DNA of 64,000 bases, taken from Monodelphis domestica (lineage: Eukaryota; Chordata; Mammalia; Didelphimorphia; Didelphidae). The stretch's first letter is position 1; each line of letters opens with the position of its first letter. The notes beneath the pieces are model-generated. The model searched no databases. It had not been told where the DNA came from and worked only from the letters and a program-made list of their open reading frames with translations. Where the stretch lies: the NCBI RefSeq assembly GCF_027887165.1, contig NC_077228.1, positions 212,339,635-212,403,634 of the forward strand, written 5' to 3'. The position numbers were made by a program, and so were the translations under genes. This document shows positions 45,995 to 57,025 of this stretch, piece after piece.

Positions 45995-46195
45995 CTGTTT
46001 TAGTTCTGCTGGTATCAGAGAGATTTAAAAGGTCACAAGGGCTCTCAGAGCCTGGGCTTCCTTATCTGTAAGTGGGAGGTAGTAATATTTGCTTAATCTT
46101 CACAGAGTTCCTGAGACAACTTATTATTACTTCCAAATAAGATATTGGATAGAAAGTACTTTGCAGACCTTTAAAGCAGCTATATAATTGTTAGC
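45995..46195 (+). repeat. MIR SINE in RECQL5 intron
   Basis: Sense MIR core and tail: GGGCTTCCTTATCTGTAAGT, GGGAGGTAGTAATATTTGC and ACTTTGCAGACCTTTAAAGC. Confidence 0.8.
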
Positions 46196-46297
46196 TATTA
46201 CTTTTATTTCTTATGAAAACATTTCAGTGATGGTAGATCATGAGTCCCCTCACCCTGGCCTCAAGGAGTTCTCTTCCCCAAAAGACAAAATGAGTAA

Positions 46298-46462
<165 letters not shown>

Positions 46463-47182
46463 TGAAAATTTTAAAAAGGGAAGATTTCCGAGGTGGAAGT
46501 TTAATTTCCTTTTCTTGTTTTTTCTCTTCTTGCCCTCTCTGATTTGCCTGGCTCACTCTATATTAGTGGTTGTCAGTTTTTACAGACCTAGGATTGAGTA
46601 TAGTTTGTGGAGCTGGTATGTATCATCATCCTTGATCATGAAGGCTGGTTTTTGGATAGGCAAGTGAGATAGTAGTAATCATGTTAAAGAAAAGGATGGT
46701 TGCAGAGGGATAATTGGAGTTAAGGATTATGGGTGGCTAGACAGGAAAAGATCCCTGGTGTTGTCAGGACCCTGGTAAGGTCACAGGTGTGTGACAAAAA
46801 AATTGGAAAACTCTTGTCTATATCTGTTTCAGTGTTTTAACTGTTCACAAATAGGTTAATTAGGGCTGTTTAGCTTCAGTTTTCCATCTTGAGGAACTTC
46901 TCCTCCTTCCAAAGATAAAACTTCTCACCTCTTGGCAGAGAAGTAATAAACTAGAGGAACAAGAAGAAACATCCATCCCCAGACATGGCCATACCTAGGT
47001 TTATTTTGCTTGCTTTTGTTTGTATTTGTCCCCCCCAAAAAAGGAAATATAACTTAGTACACTGATAGTGATAGACATGAAGAAAGAGAACATCAATAAA
47101 ATATTTTTTAGATGAACAGATTGGGGGTGGGGACAGCAAAAAGGGATACAAATAAAATAATTTTGTAATTACCTTGGTATTT

Positions 47183-47384
47183 TGTTTTTTAAACCCTTAC
47201 CTTCAGTCTTGGAGTCAATACTATGTGTTGGCTCCAAGGTGAAAGAGTGGTAAGGGCTAGGCAATGGGGGTCAAGTGACTTACCCAGGGTCACACAGCTG
47301 GGAAGTGTCTGAGGCCAGATTTGAACCTAGGACCTCCCATTTCTAGTCCTGGCTCTCAATCCACTGAGCTACCCAGCTGCCCCC
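47183..47384 (-). repeat. Marsupial CORE-SINE with target-site duplication
   Basis: Near-complete antisense copy: AAACCCTTACCTTCAGTCTT through GCTACCCAGCTGCCCC. TTACCTTG occurs on both flanks (left in AATTACCTTGGTATTTTG, right in CCCTTACCTTGTTTTTT). Confidence 0.95.
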
Positions 47385-48160
47385 TTACCTTGTTTTTTAA
47401 AAAGCTACTATTTGCAACAGAAATCTTCCCTGAATTATATGTGTTCATGATTAAGATCACAATAAAAAAGGGGGGGGAAAAAGAACTCTTCCTCTTACTT
47501 GAAAGTTCCTATTTTCATGTATAGAGAAAATGTATCATAGAAGAGTGGCATCATGGCATCATACTGAACTCCAGGGAGAAAACTAAGGGTATATCTTTTA
47601 CTTTTATTTGCCCAAAGCCTTCTCTCAACTCACTTTCTGACTCTTTGAATATGTGGTAGTTGAGATGAGCTGGGATACTCAATTGCTCATTGCTTGGTCT
47701 AGGATGATAGAAAGAGGCATTTTAATTAGATCTTGAAAAGACCAAACTTTTTTTGTCTTCTGTTTGTTGGTCATCTTGCCTATCTATAGATGGGATGGGC
47801 CCTCTTGGATGGAGACAAATCTTTGTCCATGCGCCTTGGTACTATTCTTTAATTCTGCTCAACCCTTGATATTTTTGATAGCCATATTTCCTGAGTCTTT
47901 ATTCCATTCTTATCTTGGCCATTTTAGAAAGGCATCAGGGTATTAAGACCATAAAAGAAATGCTTTTTTTCCTTTTATAAAATTTGAGGGTCACAAGTAC
48001 AGTTAATTAGGTTTGAGCGGTAGGAGAGGAAACATGTATCCTTCAATAAAGTGGAGATGTCTTATAGATTGGAATAGCTCATGAAAGCTGGGGAATGTCC
48101 TTGGGAATTTCTATGACTTATTGAGTCCTAAGAGCAGAATTTGCCTTTCTCTTTATCTAG

Positions 48161-48679
48161 GACCAGGTGGATCACTTGTTGGCCCTGAAGGTACATGTGT
48201 GCTCCCTGAACTCGAAATTATCTGCTCAGGAGAGAAAGAAAATTCTAATGGACTTGGAGAAAGAAAAACCACAGACTAAGATCTTATATATCACTCCTGA
48301 GATGGCGGCCTCTGCCTCCTTTCAGCCCATTCTGAACTCACTGGTATCCCGACATCTTCTCTCTTACCTGGTGGTAGATGAGGCTCATTGTGTCTCCCAG
48401 TGGGGGCATGATTTCCGACCTGATTACCTCAGGCTTGGTGCCCTGAGGAACCGAATACCTGATGCCCCTTGTGTGGCTTTGACAGCCACAGCTACCCAGA
48501 AAGTTCAGGAAGATGTGGTCACTGCTCTGAAGTTGAGGCAGCCAGTTGCCATCTTCAAGACATCCTGTTTCCGGGCCAACCTCTTCTATGATGTGCAGTT
48601 CAAGGACCTGCTTGGTGATCCCTATGGAAACCTTAAGGATTTCTGCCTGAAGGCACTTGGGCAGAAAAATGACAAAGGG
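48161..48679 (+). CDS. RECQL5: RECQL5 large helicase exon (motifs II and III)
   Basis: A 519-nt, 173-codon exon from the acceptor CTTTATCTAG to the donor GTAAATG, encoding residues 86-258. [10 protein letters not shown] at 156-165 holds motif II, DEAH, in which Asp158 and Glu159 coordinate magnesium and catalyse ATP hydrolysis. It leads into the aromatic-rich loop ([13 protein letters not shown]) that couples single-strand DNA binding to ATPase activity. ALTATAT at 191-197 is motif III. The exon continues to [15 protein letters not shown] and ends GQKNDKG. It begins and ends on whole codons, and all catalytic residues are intact, so the gene looks functional. Confidence 0.99.
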
Positions 48680-48831
48680 GTAAATGATTGTTAAGAACAG
48701 GATACAGGGAAACTACCACATCTTAGATTGATGCCTATAGGGCCTGACCTGTATTCCAGATTATACAGATGAAATTGGCTTCCTAAGGCCATTTCTCTTC
48801 TCCAGCTTTATTGGCTGGTAATGTTAATAAT

Positions 48832-49003
48832 TTTTTTTTAACTCTTTTGTCTTAGTAATAACTTAAGACAGAGGGGCAAGGGCTAGGTGATTGGGGTTAA
48901 TTGACTTACCTAGAGTCACACAGCTAGGAAGTATCTGAGGTTAGATTAGAACCCAGGTTCTTCTAGACCCTATGCCTGGTGTTCTATCCACCTAGCTGCC
49001 CCT
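48832..49003 (-). repeat. Marsupial CORE-SINE
   Basis: Antisense copy with a reduced tail: GACAGAGGGGCAAGGGCTAG, TAGAGTCACACAGCTAGGAA and CCACCTAGCTGCCCC. Confidence 0.9.
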
Positions 49004-49315
49004 GTGACAAGAACTTCTTTAAAACTCATGAGTTTTTGTTTTCTAGAATTTTCCTTTATTATGATTCTCTTCATCCAAGATTAAAGGGCAAAACAGTAGA
49101 CCCTACTGCTTTGTGGGAAGTTTGAAAATCCAAATGATAGGAGGGAATGAATGGTGGGATTAAGACACTTGAGTTGAACTTTTTTTCCTCTGGTTGGATC
49201 CTGAATCAGAATGGCTCCTGCTAGCTTTAATTCTTTGCTTGTTCCTGCAGCCCTGCAGAGGTGGACTTTTTGTTCCTTCTGATGCTAATTACATTCTGGT
49301 CTCTTTCTCATACAG

Positions 49316-49421
49316 GCCTTTTCTAGCTGTGGCATCATATACTGCAGGACCCGAGAGGCCTGTGAACAGCTGGCAACAGAACTCAGCTCTAGGGGTGTAA
49401 AAGCTAAGGCCTATCATGCAG
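49316..49421 (+). CDS. RECQL5: RECQL5 exon with motif IV region
   Basis: A 106-nt exon between the acceptor TCATACAG and the donor GTATAAG. It reads [20 protein letters not shown], then [16 protein letters not shown], residues 259-294. GIIYCRTRE is motif IV of RecQ domain 2, and AYHAG precedes motif IVa. Human has LSG where this has AFSS at the exon start, so the junction is one residue longer here. A second AG 11 bp into the exon would shift the frame, so the upstream acceptor is the one that fits. Confidence 0.97.
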
Positions 49422-49484
49422 GTATAAGGGGCCTTGGAGACCAATCCTTTATATCCACAGAACTCCTTTAAAGAAGCCTACCTT

Positions 49485-49695
49485 AGGGGGCAGCTGGGTA
49501 GCTCAATGGATTGAGAGCCAGGGCTAGAGATGGGAGGTCCTAGATTCAAATTTGGCCTTAGACACTTCCCAGCTGTGTGACCCTGGGCAAGTCACTTGAC
49601 CCCCATTGCCTAGCCCTTACCACTCTTCTGCCTTAGAGCCAATACAAAGTATTGATTCTAAGACGGAAGGTAAGGGTTTTTTAAATAAATAAAAT
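49485..49695 (+). repeat. Marsupial CORE-SINE with target-site duplication
   Basis: Full-length sense copy: GGGGCAGCTGGGTAGCTCAA through GATTCTAAGACGGAAGGTAA and an A-rich tail. It is flanked by AAAGAAGCCTACCT on the left (about 49470-49483) and right (49696-49709). It lies 64 bp after the RECQL5 donor at 49422. Confidence 0.97.
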
Positions 49696-49985
49696 AAAGA
49701 AGCCTACCTGGTCCGCCAAGACAGGTGTTATCTTTTTTTGCCTTAAGAAAGAGTCAGAATACTGGGCTTAAAGCTTCATAAGGAAGGAACTGGCCTAAAG
49801 TGAAGTTTAAAATGAGATTTGTGGGTCTGACTTTCAGAAACTTCTCTGAGTTCCCATTCACATTGGCTAGTTAATATTTCAAAATCCCTGGGACACTGGT
49901 AGGGGAAGGGAATCTTAAAAGAGGGACCACAAGAACTTTATGCCCCTTCTTTCAGATCTGTCACTGTCCTTTGGTTCCTCCACAG

Positions 49986-50097
49986 GACTCAAGGCTGAAG
50001 ATAGGATGTTGGTGCAAAATGAGTGGATGGAAGAGAAGGTCCCTGTCATTGTTGCAACCATCAGTTTTGGAATGGGGGTGGACAAGGCAAATGTCAG
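49986..50097 (+). CDS. RECQL5: RECQL5 exon with motif V
   Basis: A 112-nt exon between the acceptor TCCTCCACAG and the donor GTGTGTAC. It reads [20 protein letters not shown], then [17 protein letters not shown], residues 294-330, and ends two bases into an Arg codon. [18 protein letters not shown] is motif V, identical to human as I recall it. The residue differences from human (AEDRM for ASERT) lie outside the motif. Confidence 0.98.
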
Positions 50098-50224
50098 GTG
50101 TGTACTTATCCTAGCTTAAATGGTTAGGGGAGTCCTAAGGGGTGGTCCAAGGGCTAGCTGTGTAGTATCCTACCCAAAGGAGCTTATATTCTCCCTTCAA
50201 TGTCAGAGAGACAGCTTCCTAGGG

Positions 50225-50440
50225 CAGTGATGGTAAACTTTCTAGAGACTGAGTGCCCAAACTACACTTTCATGTGGCATGTGAGCCATCCCCTTACCCC
50301 AAACAGGAGAGGGAGAAAGTGCTCCCATTGGACTATTAGGTAGAGGGGTGAGTGAAGTGCAAAATGTCCTCAGGGTACACATGGAGAGGGGCTGGGGGGC
50401 AACCTCCTCTGGCTCTTGTGCCATAAGTTCACCAACATGG
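50225..50440. mobile_element. hAT-like nonautonomous DNA transposon
   Basis: A 216-bp element with ends CAGTGATGGTAAACTTTCTA and CATAAGTTCACCAACATGG. The 8-bp flanks TCCTAGGG and CCCTGGGG match at 6 of 8. It is the same family as 14461-14791 by its 5' end and its GAGAGGGAGAAAGTGCTCCC interior. Confidence 0.72.
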
Positions 50441-50699
50441 CCCTGGGGAGTTCAGAGCATGCTGCTATTTTCCCCTGGGCTACTTGAAATACTATTATTT
50501 TGGTTGAATAAAGAAGGCAGGTCTCTCCCCTTACCAGGGACGAGGTAGAACACTCAACTCAACTAAACATAGAATACTGTGTACCCTTTTAATAACTTTC
50601 CTCCACATTCCACCTACCCTTTGCTGATATTTTTTAAATAAATGGCTAGAAATGTAAGCAGTGCATAGATATTGGGGCATTAAGTAATTGAATAAGTAC

Positions 50700-50960
50700 C
50701 TTAAAGTTTGTTCAGTTGTTTTTAAGTTGTGTCTGACTCTATCACCCCACTTGAGGCTTTTTTGGCACAGATACTGGAGTGGCTTGCCATTCCCTTCTCC
50801 AGCGCATTTTTCAGAGGAGGAAAGTGAGACAGACAGGATTAAGTGATTTGCCCAGGGTAACATAGGTAGTAAAAGTGTCTGAGGCTAGATTAGACCTTAG
50901 GAGAATGTATCTTCCTGACTCCAGGCCTGGCACTTTATCCACTGTGCTACCTAGCTGCTA
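50700..50960 (-). repeat. MIR-like SINE with RTE/BovB-type end
   Basis: The left part reads GTTCAGTTGTTTTTAAGTTG, GTGTCTGACTCTATCACCCC and ACTGGAGTGGCTTGCCATTC, wording shared with RTE (BovB-type) LINE 3' ends. The right part is a MIR/CORE region in antisense, AGGAGGAAAGTGAGACAGAC through CACTGTGCTACCTAGCTGC. It is a composite SINE distinct from the common one in this window. Confidence 0.75.
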
Positions 50961-51183
50961 CTATACAGGTAGTTGGGAGTAAAGATTTTATTCTCTTTTC
51001 TTTATTATTTACTTATGACTCAAATATAACCAAACTTAGCTTTCTTAACCCTACATTTGAAAATAATTCTTAGTAATATTTGACTCCCAGCCATGGACCT
51101 TACTATTGGGAGACATTTTGGTCTGATGGCTAAAGGGGATTAATATCTTGACTTATTTTCCCCATATGTATACCAGAGTTCTT

Positions 51184-51388
51184 TTTTTTTTTAAACCCTT
51201 ACTTTTCATCTTGGAATCAATACTATGTATTGTCTCCAAGGCAGAAGAGTGGTAAGGGCTAGGCAATGGGGGTCAAGTGACTTCCCTAGGGTCACACAGC
51301 TAGGAAGTAGCTGAGGCCAAATTTGAACCCAGGGCCTCCCATCTATGGGCCTGGCTCAATCCACTGAATCACCCAGCTGCCCCCTTTA
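51184..51388 (-). repeat. Marsupial CORE-SINE sharing a target site with L1
   Basis: Antisense copy: AAACCCTTACTTTTCATCTT, GGTCAAGTGACTTCCCTAGG and CACCCAGCTGCCCCC. It is bounded by ACCAGAGTTCTT at 51172-51183 and 51389-51400. The same 12-mer reappears at the far end of the adjoining L1 (53398-53409). Confidence 0.95.
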
Positions 51389-51400
51389 ACCAGAGTTCTT

Positions 51401-53396
51401 TTTTTTTTTTAATTTCAAACATTGTTCCTTGGTTACAAAAATCATTTTCTTTTCCTCCCTCTCCTTCCCCACCCCTCCCATAGCCGACACGCATGTTTTT
51501 GATTAGAACCTCTTTCCATGTTGTTGGTATTTGCAATAGGATGTTCATTTGGAGTCTATTTCCCCATTCATATCCCTTTTGACTCAAGTCATTTAGCAGT
51601 TGTTTTTTTCTTTAGTGTTTTTACTCCCACAGTTTTTCCTCTGGATGTGGATAGTGTTTTTTCTCCTGTACTCCTCTGGGTTGCTCAGGATCGATGCATT
51701 ACCACCAATGGAGGAGTCCATTACCTTCGATTGTACCACAGTGTACCAGTCTCTGTGTACATTGTTCTCCTGGTTCTGCTCCTCTCACTCTGCATCACTT
51801 CCTGGAGGTTGTTCCAGTCTCCATGGAATTCCTCCACTTTATTATTCCTTTGAGCACAATAGTATTCCATCACCAACAAATACCACAATTTGTTCAGCCA
51901 TTCCCCAATTGAAGGGCATCCCCTCATTTTCCAATTTTTTGCCACCACAAAGAGTGCAGCTATGAATATTCTTGTACAAGTCTTTTTCCTTATTATCTCT
52001 TTGGGGTACAAACCCAGCAGTGCTATGGCTGGATCAAAGGGCAGATAGTCTTTTATCACCCTTTGGGCATAGTTCCAAATTGCCCTCCAGAATGGTTGGC
52101 TTTCACAACTCCACCAGCAATGAATTAATGTCCCCACTTTGCCACATCCCCTCCAGCATTCATTACTTTCCTTTGCTGTCATGTTAGCCAATCTGCTAGG
52201 TGTGAGGTGGTACCTCAGAGTTGTTTTGATTTGCATTTCTCTGATTATAAGAGATTTAGAACACTTCTTCATGTGCTTATTAATAGTTTTGATTTTTTTA
52301 ACTGAAAATTGCCTATTCATGTCCCTTGCCCATTTATCAATTGGAGAATGGCTTGATTTTTTGTACAGCTGGTTTAGTTCTTTATAAATTTGGGTAATTA
52401 GACCTTTGTCAGAGGTTTTTGTTATGAAGATTGTTTCCCAGTTTATTTCCCTTCTGATTTTGGTTACATTGGTTTTGCTTATACAGAAACTTTTTAATTT
52501 GATGTAGTCAAAATTATTTATTTTACATTTTGTGACTCTTTCTAAGTCTTGCTTGGTTTTGAAATCTTTCCCTTCCCAAAGATCAGACAAGTATACTATT
52601 CTGTGTTCACCTAATTTGCTTATAGTTACCTTCTTTATATTCAGGTCATTCACCCATTCTGAGTTTATCTTGGTGTAGGGTGTGAGGTGTTGGTCCAAGC
52701 CTAATCTCTCTCTCTCTTTTTTTTTTTAAACCCTTACCTTCTTTCTTGGAGTCAATAAGTATTGGCTCCAAGGCAGAAGAGTGGTAAGGGCTAGGTGATG
52801 GGGGTTAAGTGACTTGCTCAGGGTCACACAGCTGGGAAGTGTCTGAGGTCAGATTTAAACCTAGGACCTCCCATCTCTAGACCTGTCTCTCAATTCACTG
52901 AGCTACCCAGCTGCCCCCTCAAGCCTAATCTCTCCGACACTGTCTTCCAATTTTCCCAGCAATTTTTATCAAATAGTGGATTTTTGTCCCAAAAGCTAGG
53001 GTCTTTAGATTTGTCATAGACTGTTTTGCTGAGGTCCCTTACCCCAAGTCTATTCCACTGATCCTCCTTTCTGTCTCTTAGTCAGTACCAAATCATTTTG
53101 ATGACCACTGCTTTAGAGTATAGTTTGAGATCTGGGATTGCAAGGCCGCCTTCCTTTGCATTTTTTTTCATTATTTCCCTGGATATCCTTGATCTTTTGT
53201 TCTTCCAAATGAACTTTGTTGTGGTTTTTTCTAATTCAGTAAAAAAGTTTTTTGGAAGTTCGATGGGTATGGCACTAAATAGATATATAAGTTTGGGTAG
53301 GATGGTCATTTTTATTATGTTAGCTCGTCCCACCCATGAGCAGTTAATGTTTTTCCAATTGCTCAGATTTAGTTTTAGTTGTGTGGAAAGTATTTA
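51401..53396 (-). mobile_element. LINE-1 with long open ORF2 C-terminus
   Basis: A 5'-truncated antisense L1. Its frame at 51721-52698 is open for 325 codons and encodes DQHLTPYTKINSEWVNDLNI, a Cys/His cluster in [20 protein letters not shown], then [16 protein letters not shown] and the ORF2 end. Further ORF2 sequence ([20 protein letters not shown] at 53082-53333) lies beyond a SINE inserted at 52711-52919. There is no reverse transcriptase or endonuclease in this copy. It is the least decayed L1 here and is flanked by ACCAGAGTTCTT. It sits antisense in the 4.3 kb RECQL5 intron between 50098 and 54367. Confidence 0.96.
52711..52919 (-). repeat. Marsupial CORE-SINE nested in L1
   Basis: Full antisense copy: AAACCCTTACCTTCTTTCTT through GCTACCCAGCTGCCCC. 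It is flanked by the perfect 15-bp repeat CAAGCCTAATCTCTC at 52696-52710 and 52920-52934. Confidence 0.98.
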
Positions 53397-53599
53397 TACC
53401 AGAGTTCTTAAAAGTTCCCTGATGAATAGTTCTTGTTGTAGACTTTCCAAGTAAGATTGCTATGTGGCACTGAAACCTACTGATAGGACATAGGGGCTTA
53501 TTTTCGCCTTGCCCCAAGACCCTGGTCCTTCTTATTATGTACACCTTCCTATCCTGTCTGCCTCTTTGTTCTAAACATTGAGGAGGGAGATTTACTGTA

Positions 53600-54265
53600 T
53601 TGTTAATATCAAGCATTTATTATCCATTTGCTAATCCAGGCACTGTGCTAAACCCTGGGAATACAAAGAAAGAAGCATAGTCCCTGCCCTCAAGGAGCTC
53701 CTATTCTAATGGGGGAGACAACATGCAAATAACTATTTACATTCAAGATTGATTGTTTTATTTATTTATTTGTTTGTTTTTTGTAAGAGCTGTTAAGGGC
53801 TAGGCAATGGGGGTCAAGGGACTTGCCCACTGGGTCACATAGCTAGGACCTGTGAGATCACATTTGAACCCAAGATCTCCTATCTCTGGGCCTGGCTCTC
53901 AATCCACTGAGCCACCCACCTGCCCTCTGCATTCAAGATTTATATAGTGTAAATAGATGGTAGTCACAGAGGGAAGAAATTGGCAGTGGGAAGAACCATT
54001 GGGAAAGGGCTCCTGCATAAGGTAAGATTTGAATGGAATCTTCTGAGTCCTGAGAGAAGCCTAGAAGGCTGGGGGTCATAGCTTAGTGTGAAGAGGCAGA
54101 AAGAAGAAAGGAATTGTCTAGTTCAGGGAATAGGTGATAGGCCAGTGTAGCTGTATCATAAAGTTTGTAGAGAAAAACAAAGTATAATAGATGGAAAGCT
54201 AGAAAGTGTCTTGGTTGTGAATTTTGTATTTTATGCTAGGGATTATGGGGAACCATGTGGTTGGA
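53600..54265 (-). repeat. LINE-2 3' end, split by a SINE
   Basis: Antisense L2: CAGGCACTGTGCTAAACCCT, AGTCCCTGCCCTCAAGGAGC, TTCTAATGGGGGAGACAAC, and after the SINE AAGGTAAGATTTGAATGGAA through GGTTGGACCTGTGCTTTAGG. It ends 102 bp before the RECQL5 exon at 54368. Confidence 0.88.
53758..53932 (-). repeat. Marsupial CORE-SINE nested in L2
   Basis: Antisense copy lacking part of the tail: GGTCAAGGGACTTGCCCACT and GAGCCACCCACCTGCCC. ATTCAAGATT lies on both sides. Confidence 0.9.
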
Positions 54266-54367
54266 CCTGTGCTTTAGGAAAGTCAGGGAAGCAGCTAACC
54301 AATCATGAGATTGTATCACCCTTCTTCTCAGCCCTTCACTCCATTATTTTTGTTCTGGGTCCTGCAG

Positions 54368-54530
54368 ATTTGTTGCTCACTGGAATATTGCCAAGTCAAT
54401 GGCTGGGTACTACCAAGAGTCTGGACGAGCTGGGAGAGATGGACTACCTTCATGGTGCCGCCTCTATTACTCCAGGAAAGATCGAGATCAAGTCAGCTTT
54501 CTGATAAAGAAGGAGATCTCAAAGCTGCAG
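54368..54530 (+). CDS. RECQL5: RECQL5 exon with motif VI
   Basis: A 163-nt exon between the acceptor GGTCCTGCAG and the donor GTGAGC. It completes the split Arg codon and reads [20 protein letters not shown], then [20 protein letters not shown], then [14 protein letters not shown], residues 332-385. [10 protein letters not shown] at 347-356 is motif VI with the arginine finger. Human has GRDGK where this has GRDGL. The exon ends on a whole codon. Confidence 0.98.
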
Positions 54531-54659
54531 GTGAGCCTTGGGTAGCAATTGCTCCAATTTTCTCCTCTTTTCTCAGTCTCAGCATTTCTGTCTGTCTGAC
54601 TCTCTTTCTTTTGTTTTACCACAAGAGTTAGTCATAATTTTTATCAAAATTTATAATTT

Positions 54660-54868
54660 GAGGGGGCAGCTAGGGTGGCTCTGTGAATTGAGAGCCAGGC
54701 CTAGAGACAAGAGGTTCTAAGTTCAAATGTGGCCTCAGATACTTCCTATTTGTGTGACCCTGGGCAAGTCAGTTAACCCCCATTGCCTAGCCCTTACTAC
54801 TCTTCTGCCTTGGAACCAATACACAGTATTGATTCTAGGACAGAAGATAAAGATTAAAAAAAAAAAAT
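54660..54868 (+). repeat. Marsupial CORE-SINE
   Basis: Full-length sense copy: GGGGCAGCTAGGGTGGCTCT through GATTCTAGGACAGAAGATAA and an A tail. It starts 130 bp after the RECQL5 donor and is followed at once by another copy. Confidence 0.95.
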
Positions 54869-54883
54869 TATAGTCAGGGTGGG

Positions 54884-55090
54884 AGGGACAGCTAAGTGGC
54901 TCAGTGGAGAGAAAGCCAGGCCTGGAGATAGGAGGTCCTGGGTTCAAATTTTGTTTCATACACTCCTTATCTTTGTGACCCTGGGCAAGTCACTTAACTC
55001 CCATTGCCTAGCTCTTACTACTCTCTTACCTTAGAATCAGTACGTGGTATTGATTCCAAAATGGAAGGTAGGGGTTTTTAGAAAAAAGAA
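54884..55090 (+). repeat. Marsupial CORE-SINE, head to tail with the previous copy
   Basis: Sense copy: GGGACAGCTAAGTGGCTCAG, CTTTGTGACCCTGGGCAAGT and GATTCCAAAATGGAAGGTAG. The two copies differ by many substitutions, so they are separate insertions, not a tandem duplication. Confidence 0.94.
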
Positions 55091-55376
55091 ACTACATCTA
55101 ATTTTAGTGGTATTGCTTGGTTGGTTATATAGTAATTCTGGCTCAGATTTCCTACAAGGCAAAAACTTGTGATTTTATACTGTTTGACTTTTTGCTTTTT
55201 TCTGCTGGTTGGTAGTTTTAAAGAATTTGTTACAATTCAAGAATAGTCAAGGAGTTCCTTTAGTCTTTGATAAAGATTATGTTTCAAAAGCTTTAAAAAT
55301 TAATTCCTTAGCTCCTTCTATTACAAATTCAAAGAATATTTCAACCTTTGAAATGCTTCTGCTTAAAAAAGAGATT

Positions 55377-55565
55377 AAGGGGCAGCCAGGTGGCACAGGG
55401 GATAGAGTGCCAGGCCTCTGGTATCCAGAAGTCCTGGGTTCAAATTTGAACTCAGACATTTCTTAGCTTTATGACTCTAGACAAATCACTTAACCTTGTT
55501 TGACTAGCCCTTACTTTTCTGTCTTAGAGTTATTAGGACAGGAAGTAAAGAGTATTAAAAAAAAA
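55377..55565 (+). repeat. CORE-SINE, divergent subfamily
   Basis: The head reads AGGGGCAGCCAGGTGGCACA and GGGGATAGAGTGCCAGGCCT, unlike the common copies (GTGGATTGAGAGCCAGG). The tail retains GCCCTTACTTTTCTGTCTTA. It is probably an older or sister subfamily. Confidence 0.85.
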
Positions 55566-55864
55566 GACTAGAAATTCATAGCACAGATTCAATAGGTCCA
55601 TCTTTTCATCTTGTGTCCTTCCTTCAGTCCTCTTAAGAGGCAGATAGTCAAGTGTACCTCAGAGTCCTTCTAGATGATGGAGCATTCATTGACTTTCCCA
55701 ACTCTCCATTAGCTAATTCTCCAGTTTAATATCCAAGTGAGCCACCTTTTCCAAGCGGCAGTATGAGAAGAACTCTTCCAGCAATATGAGCTTTTCTTTT
55801 TCTGATCCTTTAGTTTCAGGTTAAAGGAGTGTTCTTATATCTGGGCCTCAAGTTAGTATGGAAG

Positions 55865-56140
55865 GCCAACAAATATTGATTAAACATTTGTTATGTACCA
55901 GGCTTTGTGCTAAGCCCTGAGAATATAAATGCAAGCAAAAATAAAGACTTCCCTACCCTCAAGGAGCTTATGGTTAGACATAACATATGAAAGGAAAGCC
56001 AAGAAGCTGAGGGGGAGGGGAAGGAGTGATCAGATTTGGTGGGAAAAGCTCAGGAGAACCATATATGAAGCCCAAAGAGGAACAAAGGCATGAAAATGAC
56101 TGTCCTAGGCATTTTCCTTAAAATGAAGATTCCAGGTTAT
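55865..56140 (-). repeat. LINE-2 3' end
   Basis: Antisense L2: TACCAGGCTTTGTGCTAAGC, CTTCCCTACCCTCAAGGAGC, then increasingly decayed sequence. Confidence 0.75.
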
Positions 56141-57025
56141 ACACAAAAGGGACAGAGGAAAGAACTGCAGAGAGAGCATGATCTTTCATGGTGAGATCAC
56201 AGAATTGAAGGGGATCTCAGAAACCACCTCGTCCAGCCTTTATCTATCCATCTCTTCATTCCTCCCAACAACTGGAGCTTTACCACTACCTCCTGAATCA
56301 TCCATAATTCTTAGATCAAGACTAAATTTTTCTTTCTGTAACTTCCACCCAATTCTGCTTTCTCTGGAGTCAAAAAGATGTCTAATCCCTTTTCTTTATG
56401 GCAATCTTTTAGCTAGTATATATTTATATATAGATAGATTATATTTAGATAATATATATTTAAAGACAGCTACCCTCTTTCTACCATCCCTTGAATTTTA
56501 TCTTCTGGTCTAATCATTCCCATTTCCGTTTTATGGCATGATCTCTAGGCCCTTTACCATCCTACTGTCCTTTAGGACATTCTATTTTCCAAAATATGGA
56601 ATGAAAAATTGAACATACTATTCAAGATAGGGCCAGGTATGGTTGTCCTCTCTTAATATACCTCTCATTTGTTTACTCTGTTTCTATTAAATTTCACCTT
56701 ATTCAATGAGACTTCTTATCCCTTCCATTGATATCTTTTTTTTTGGATCCTGCCTACACCCAGCATATTTTTATTTCTTCTAGTTTTCTTTCATTTTATA
56801 AGTATATAATCTCTGCCTTCATTCACGTTATTGATGAACATATAGACTAATGGTGCCTAGGATAATCTCTTGAGACACTTCATTAGAAGAAACCTCCCTC
56901 CAGGATTTGACATTAACTTATTAATGACTGCTCTTTGGTCTGGTGATTTAACAAATTCATAACTGTGCTGTCATCTGGCCAATGTCTCTAACTTGTTCAC
57001 AGGTTAGCATAAGAAATATATTTTC
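56141..57025. other. RECQL5 intron, nothing recognised
   Basis: AT-rich intron sequence without a clear repeat family. It includes a short ATATTTAGATA-rich tract near 56415-56465. Confidence 0.4.
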
